64,000 bases of DNA from Dongia_B soli (lineage in GTDB: Bacteria; Pseudomonadota; Alphaproteobacteria; Dongiales; Dongiaceae): assembly GCF_034044715.1 (NCBI RefSeq), contig NZ_JAXCLW010000002.1:310001-374000 (forward strand). Reading direction: 5' to 3'. Both the position numbers and the translations under genes were made by a program. How positions within the stretch are numbered: position 1 is the first letter of the stretch; each line of letters begins with the position of its first letter. This document shows positions 61,161-64,000 of this stretch, in pieces. Below the pieces are notes generated by a model. It was not told the origin of the DNA. It saw nothing but the letters and a program-made list of their open reading frames with translations, and did no database searches.

Positions 61161-62332
61161 TGCACCACGATATCAGCTTGCAACGCACCGGCGGTGCGGA
61201 TCGATTGCAGAATGGAGATCATGTCGCGCGGACCGATGCCAAGGCTGTTCAAGCCGGCCACCAAATCCTCCAGCGAGACGCCGGGTTGCAGGACTTCGAG
61301 CTTTTGATTGCCGCCTTCCTGCACGTTGATATTAGTGCGAGGCACCACGGCTGTAACGCCCGTGGAGGAGAACGGACTTGGCTGCGATACCTGCGGTGTT
61401 TCGGTGACCCGGATCGTCAGGTTACCCTGTGCGATTGCTACCTTGCTGATGCGCACGTTGTCACCGATGACGATGACGCCCGTGGTTTCATCAACCACCA
61501 CCCGCGCCGGCGTATCTGGATCGATCGGCAACTGCTCGATGCTGGTGATCAGTGAAGCGGGATCCACGCCGCGCAAACCGACATTCAACTCGACCGTACC
61601 GGAATCGATTGCCGTTGCCGTTCCCGCGCCCGCGATGCCGTTGATGGCATCCGCAATGCGGCGTGATGTCGTGAAATCCGGATTACGGAGGGCGATTTTC
61701 AGATTCTTGAGGGCCGAGATATCGAAAGGAACCTCGCGTTCGACAACTGCGCCATTGGAAATCCGGCCGCTGGTGGGAACGCCTTTGACCACCGATTCTG
61801 CCTGGCCCTGCGCCGAGAAGCCACCGGTCGTGACCTGACCTTGGCCAACGGCATAAATTTCGCCATCGGCGCCAAGCATCGGCGTGACCAACAACGTGCC
61901 ACCCTGCAAGCTGGTGGCATCGCCAAGCGATGAAACCGTGATATCGATATTGGAACCCTGGCGGGCGAAAGGCGGAAGGGTTGCCGTTACCATGACGGCG
62001 GCGACGTTCTTGGTCTCAAGATCTGTACTGCGGGCATTCACGCCCAATCGGTCCAACATACCGATGAGGCTTTCGCGGGTGAAAACGGCTTTCTTCTTCA
62101 GGTCGTCACCGGTGCCGTTCAGGCCGACCACCAAGCCATAGCCGACAAGCTGGTTTTCGCGCACCCCTTCGAAGGTCGCGATATCTTTGATCCGGGAGAC
62201 CGCTTGAGCCGATTGCGGCCAAGTCATTGCCGGAAGCGCCATCGCCATGATCAGGAGGCCGGCGAGGAAATGGCGACCCCGATCCCACAAATAGCGCCGG
62301 GTAGGGGAAAAATAGCGGTGCAACGGCTGCAT
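61157..62332 (-). CDS. flgI: Flagellar P-ring protein FlgI
   Basis: FlgI forms the P-ring around the flagellar rod in the peptidoglycan. I choose the ATG at 62332 (MQPLHRYFSP) because AGGAG lies six bases before it. The ATG at 62392 would lie upstream of the transcription start set by the sigma-54 promoter at 62393-62410. The product (391 residues) has a signal peptide ending near SAQA/VS. Family blocks follow: RIKDIATFEGVRENQLVGYG, LVVGLNGTGDDLKKKAVFT, VMVTATLPPFARQGSNIDIT and SLEDLVAGLNSLGIGPRDMI. It heads the flgI-flgJ-flgN-like operon. Confidence 0.93.
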   Translation of the reverse strand: MQPLHRYFSPTRRYLWDRGRHFLAGLLIMAMALPAMTWPQSAQAVSRIKDIATFEGVRENQLVGYGLVVGLNGTGDDLKKKAVFTRESLIGMLDRLGVNARSTDLETKNVAAVMVTATLPPFARQGSNIDITVSSLGDATSLQGGTLLVTPMLGADGEIYAVGQGQVTTGGFSAQGQAESVVKGVPTSGRISNGAVVEREVPFDISALKNLKIALRNPDFTTSRRIADAINGIAGAGTATAIDSGTVELNVGLRGVDPASLITSIEQLPIDPDTPARVVVDETTGVIVIGDNVRISKVAIAQGNLTIRVTETPQVSQPSPFSSTGVTAVVPRTNINVQEGGNQKLEVLQPGVSLEDLVAGLNSLGIGPRDMISILQSIRTAGALQADIVVQ

Positions 62333-62392
62333 AACGGCTCCTGGGTCTTCAACCCGTCTAGCGGCCAGTTCTTGGCCGCGTTGGCTGTCCAT

Positions 62393-62410
62393 ATGCCATT
62401 ATCGTGCCAA
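62393..62410 (-). promoter_or_regulatory. Sigma-54 promoter of flgI
   Basis: On the minus strand TTGGCACGATAATGGCAT has the -24 GG and -12 GC exactly ten bases apart, with TGGC instead of TTGC at -12. It lies about 60 bases before the chosen flgI start and shares TTGGCACGAT with the flagellin B promoter. Confidence 0.7.
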
Positions 62411-62487
62411 ATTTTTCTTAAACTAAGATATTGAAATGTACGGGAATTTGTTTAACTAAAGTGATAGTGAACTAAAGAGAGCTCGTT

Positions 62488-62498
62488 CCGGCGGTAAA
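62488..62498. promoter_or_regulatory. Candidate enhancer element for flgI
   Basis: CCGGCGGTAAA lies about 80-90 bases upstream of the flgI sigma-54 promoter and shares CCGGCGGTA with the candidate enhancer of flagellin B. Only one half is well conserved. The activator is inferred to be the same. Confidence 0.35.
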
Positions 62499-62653
62499 GA
62501 GGATCTACCATCTGATCCGCAACGGCAGAATCTTCCCGGTGAAATTCGATCCGGCCTCCAAACCCTTGCACCATCTCGTGAAATAAGTAATGGATTGTTA
62601 GGAATGGGCCGATATAACATGACAGCTAAACCTTCCTCACAGGTCGAAACCCG

Positions 62654-63079
62654 ATGAAAATTGATCCTACCGGGACGCGGCCGACAGCAGCACGCAAGGC
62701 CGGCGGCACAACCACAACAGGCAGCACTGATTTCGCCAAGAATCTCGCGGAGCCTGAAACCGCGGGCGCAGCGCGGATGCAGTCTCCCGTAGGACTTAAC
62801 TCTCTTGCGGCTCTTCTCACTGTCCAAGAAACTGATGAAACTCTAGGACGGCGGGCCCGGAGCCGCGCCAAGCAGCGTGGGGAATCGATCCTCGACCAGT
62901 TGGAGGAAATTCGCCTGGGCCTGTTACTGGGCGTGATTCCGATGGCAAAATTAGAAGGCTTGGCGCAACTTGTGCGAGCCAAGCGCGAGCAGTTTCAGGA
63001 TCCCGAACTGCAGAGCATTCTCGATGAAATCGAATTGCGGGCAGCCGTCGAATTGGCAAAGTTGTCCCGCTCGGTTTAA
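62654..63079 (+). CDS. fliX: Flagellar assembly regulator FliX
   Basis: The product has 141 residues. The N-terminus is polar and variable (MKIDPTGTRPTAARKAGGTT). The C-terminal part is the FliX core: GLNSLAALLTVQETDET, RGESILDQLEEIRLGLLLG and LEGLAQLVRAKREQFQDPEL. LQSILDEIELRAAVELAKLS ends it. In Caulobacter FliX controls FlbD, the sigma-54 activator of late flagellar genes, and links it to assembly of the early structure. Its presence supports the sigma-54 hierarchy seen here. It diverges from flgI. Confidence 0.87.
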   Translation: MKIDPTGTRPTAARKAGGTTTTGSTDFAKNLAEPETAGAARMQSPVGLNSLAALLTVQETDETLGRRARSRAKQRGESILDQLEEIRLGLLLGVIPMAKLEGLAQLVRAKREQFQDPELQSILDEIELRAAVELAKLSRSV

Positions 63080-63235
63080 TTCCCAGCAGAAACCAAATTT
63101 TACAATATGATGGCCGGCAAGGCGGCCATATTTTGCCGCTTGCGGGGACACGGCTTTTTCTTATACTCCGCGCCATTCCTGCGCTTTTGGCAGGGGGCAG
63201 GGACGAGTCATTTTGAACCGCGCACCGAGGAGCGT

Positions 63236-63652
63236 ATGAAACCGCTGCTGTCGCCCGATTACCGACCTAGCGAAACTGAGACCTTTATGAATCCGATGCA
63301 GCAGGAGTACTTCCGGCAGAAGTTGCTGGCATGGAAGGCCGAGTTGTTGAAGGAGTCGAACGAAACTCTCAATCATCTGCAGGAAGAGAGTTTGTCAGAG
63401 CCGGATATTGCAGATCGAGCTTCACTTGAAACAGACCGTGCGCTCGAGCTTCGAACTCGGGATCGGGAACGGAAGCTGATTTCTAAGATCGATGAGGCCT
63501 TGCTTCGGATCGAAGACGGCACTTACGGCTATTGCGAAGAAACCGGTGAACCGATCGGTATCAAGCGGCTTGAAGCCCGCCCGATCGCGACATTGTCGAT
63601 CGAAGCCCAAGAGCGTCACGAGCGGATGGAACGTACCCATCGCGACGACTGA
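63236..63652 (+). CDS. dksA: DksA-type RNA polymerase-binding protein
   Basis: The ATG at 63236 has a strong GAGGAG ribosome binding site. The longer open frame upstream is not family-like. The product has 138 residues with the coiled-coil (EYFRQKLLAWKAELLKESNE, SLSEPDIADRASLETDRALE) and the globular end YGYCEETGEPIGIKRLEARP. In E. coli DksA four cysteines bind zinc. Here only one cysteine remains (YGYCEETGEPIG, ATLSIEAQERHE), the zinc-free form known from alphaproteobacteria. It modulates RNA polymerase with ppGpp. It ends at a clear terminator. Confidence 0.92.
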   Translation: MKPLLSPDYRPSETETFMNPMQQEYFRQKLLAWKAELLKESNETLNHLQEESLSEPDIADRASLETDRALELRTRDRERKLISKIDEALLRIEDGTYGYCEETGEPIGIKRLEARPIATLSIEAQERHERMERTHRDD

Positions 63653-63679
63653 CGGCAGGGGCCCCAAAAGTAAGCATAC

Positions 63680-63727
63680 ATCCGGTGGAAAGCTGCATTG
63701 GTGCACATCCACCGGATTTTTGTTTTT
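63680..63727 (+). terminator. Terminator after dksA
   Basis: ATCCGGTGGA (63680-63689) and TCCACCGGAT (63708-63717) form a ten-base stem with an 18-base loop, followed by TTTTTTGTTTTT. It is a strong intrinsic terminator about 30 bases after the dksA stop. Confidence 0.88.
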
Positions 63728-63850
63728 CCGCATGTCTCACGCAGCGACGCGGTCCTTTTAAAGCTAACCACTCTTTAATTTGTGGCGGCGGATACTCGCA
63801 CTGAGCCTTATTGGACTAGCCTTTTATTGGCCCGGCGAAGAGTTCCCGCC

Positions 63851-64000
63851 ATGAATGACCTTTTCAATCCTCGGACGGCATTTGTGCCATCTGCCGGCTT
63901 GCGAAAGATTGAGGCGGGCAACGCTCGGCGCTACCTCTATCTTCTGAAAAAATCGTGTCGCGAAAATAGCCTGCTGATCTGCATATCGGCCATCTACTAC
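63851..64000 (+). CDS. Unknown protein, N-terminal fragment (runs off the window)
   Basis: An ATG at 63851 with GAAGAG upstream opens a frame of 50 codons to the window edge. The product starts MNDLFNPRTAFVPSAGLRKI and EAGNARRYLYLLKKSCRENS. A hydrophobic stretch at the very end (LLICISAIYY) may begin a membrane segment. I do not recognise it. Codon use is like that of the neighbours. Confidence 0.5.
   Translation, partial: MNDLFNPRTAFVPSAGLRKIEAGNARRYLYLLKKSCRENSLLICISAIYY

Larger units (their letters stand above)
62333..62653. other. Intergenic regulatory region between flgI and fliX
   Basis: No gene is supported here. The region holds the flgI leader, the sigma-54 promoter at 62393-62410 and a CCGGCGGTA element at 62488-62496. 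The promoter of the divergent fliX gene should lie in the right half. No clear -24/-12 pair is seen on the plus strand. Confidence 0.5.

Noticed and set aside
1..64000. CRISPR arrays, insertion sequences, integrases, tRNA or rRNA genes
   Set aside because: I looked for regular direct repeats, transposase-like proteins, terminal inverted repeats and T-loop motifs and found none that could be supported by eye.

Overview
The window reads as a chromosomal segment of a motile alphaproteobacterium, probably from or near the Rhodospirillales. This rests on the FlaF/FlbT pair next to flagellins, FliX, a FlgJ that is only a rod-binding domain, a DksA with a single cysteine in place of the zinc finger, and sigma-54 promoters on flagellar genes. 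I cannot name a genus. No tRNA, rRNA, CRISPR array or insertion sequence was seen. Coding density is high and many neighbours overlap by ATGA.

Layout. 0-4.3 kb: end of an envelope/exopolysaccharide locus on the minus strand (partial outer-membrane protein, Wza-type export protein, WecA-type sugar-phosphate transferase, a small membrane-anchored secreted protein, a YdcF/ElyC-type protein). 4.6-6.9 kb: complete cystine ABC importer (tcyJLN), converging on a class III nucleotide cyclase. 8.2-12 kb: MarR regulator with an AaeXAB-like aromatic-acid efflux system. 12-18.6 kb: TetR regulator divergent from a three-gene RND pump. 18.9-19.9 kb: two small secreted proteins of unknown function. 20-21.7 kb: GntR-type LacI regulator and gluconokinase with an operator between them.

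21.8-32 kb is the most interesting part: a tightly overlapping operon, marR - FAD subunit - fused FeS/Mo hydroxylase - 6-hydroxynicotinate-reductase-like protein - UPF0280 - two DUF1185 proteins - enamidase-like amidohydrolase - Tat-exported binding protein, closed by a strong terminator. The order hydroxylate, reduce ring, hydrolyse ring matches the first three steps of nicotinate fermentation known from Eubacterium barkeri. The later steps are absent and DUF1185 and UPF0280 proteins are present instead, which suggests a variant reductive N-heterocycle pathway of unknown substrate.

32-45 kb continues as a catabolic and regulatory island: TetR/DUF1348, a cupin regulator divergent from an aminotransferase, a MocR regulator, an F420-hydrogenase-beta-like iron-sulfur flavoprotein, an orphan amino-acid binding protein, and an rpiR - class III aminotransferase - N,N-dimethylformamidase-like small and large subunit operon next to a PuuB-like amine oxidase. 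45-47.7 kb: greB, an EamA exporter and a decayed DUF2332 pseudogene.

47.7-64 kb is flagellar. Two very large paralogous flagellins flank a tandem TPR-glycosyltransferase gene and a second TPR gene. flbT, flaF, an unknown flagellar-operon protein and a small glycosyltransferase follow the first flagellin. A FlaG-like protein, a FlgN-like protein, flgJ, flgI, fliX and dksA follow the second. Three minus-strand sigma-54 promoters (both flagellins and flgI) each have a GC-rich candidate enhancer about 80-100 bp upstream, so they look co-regulated.
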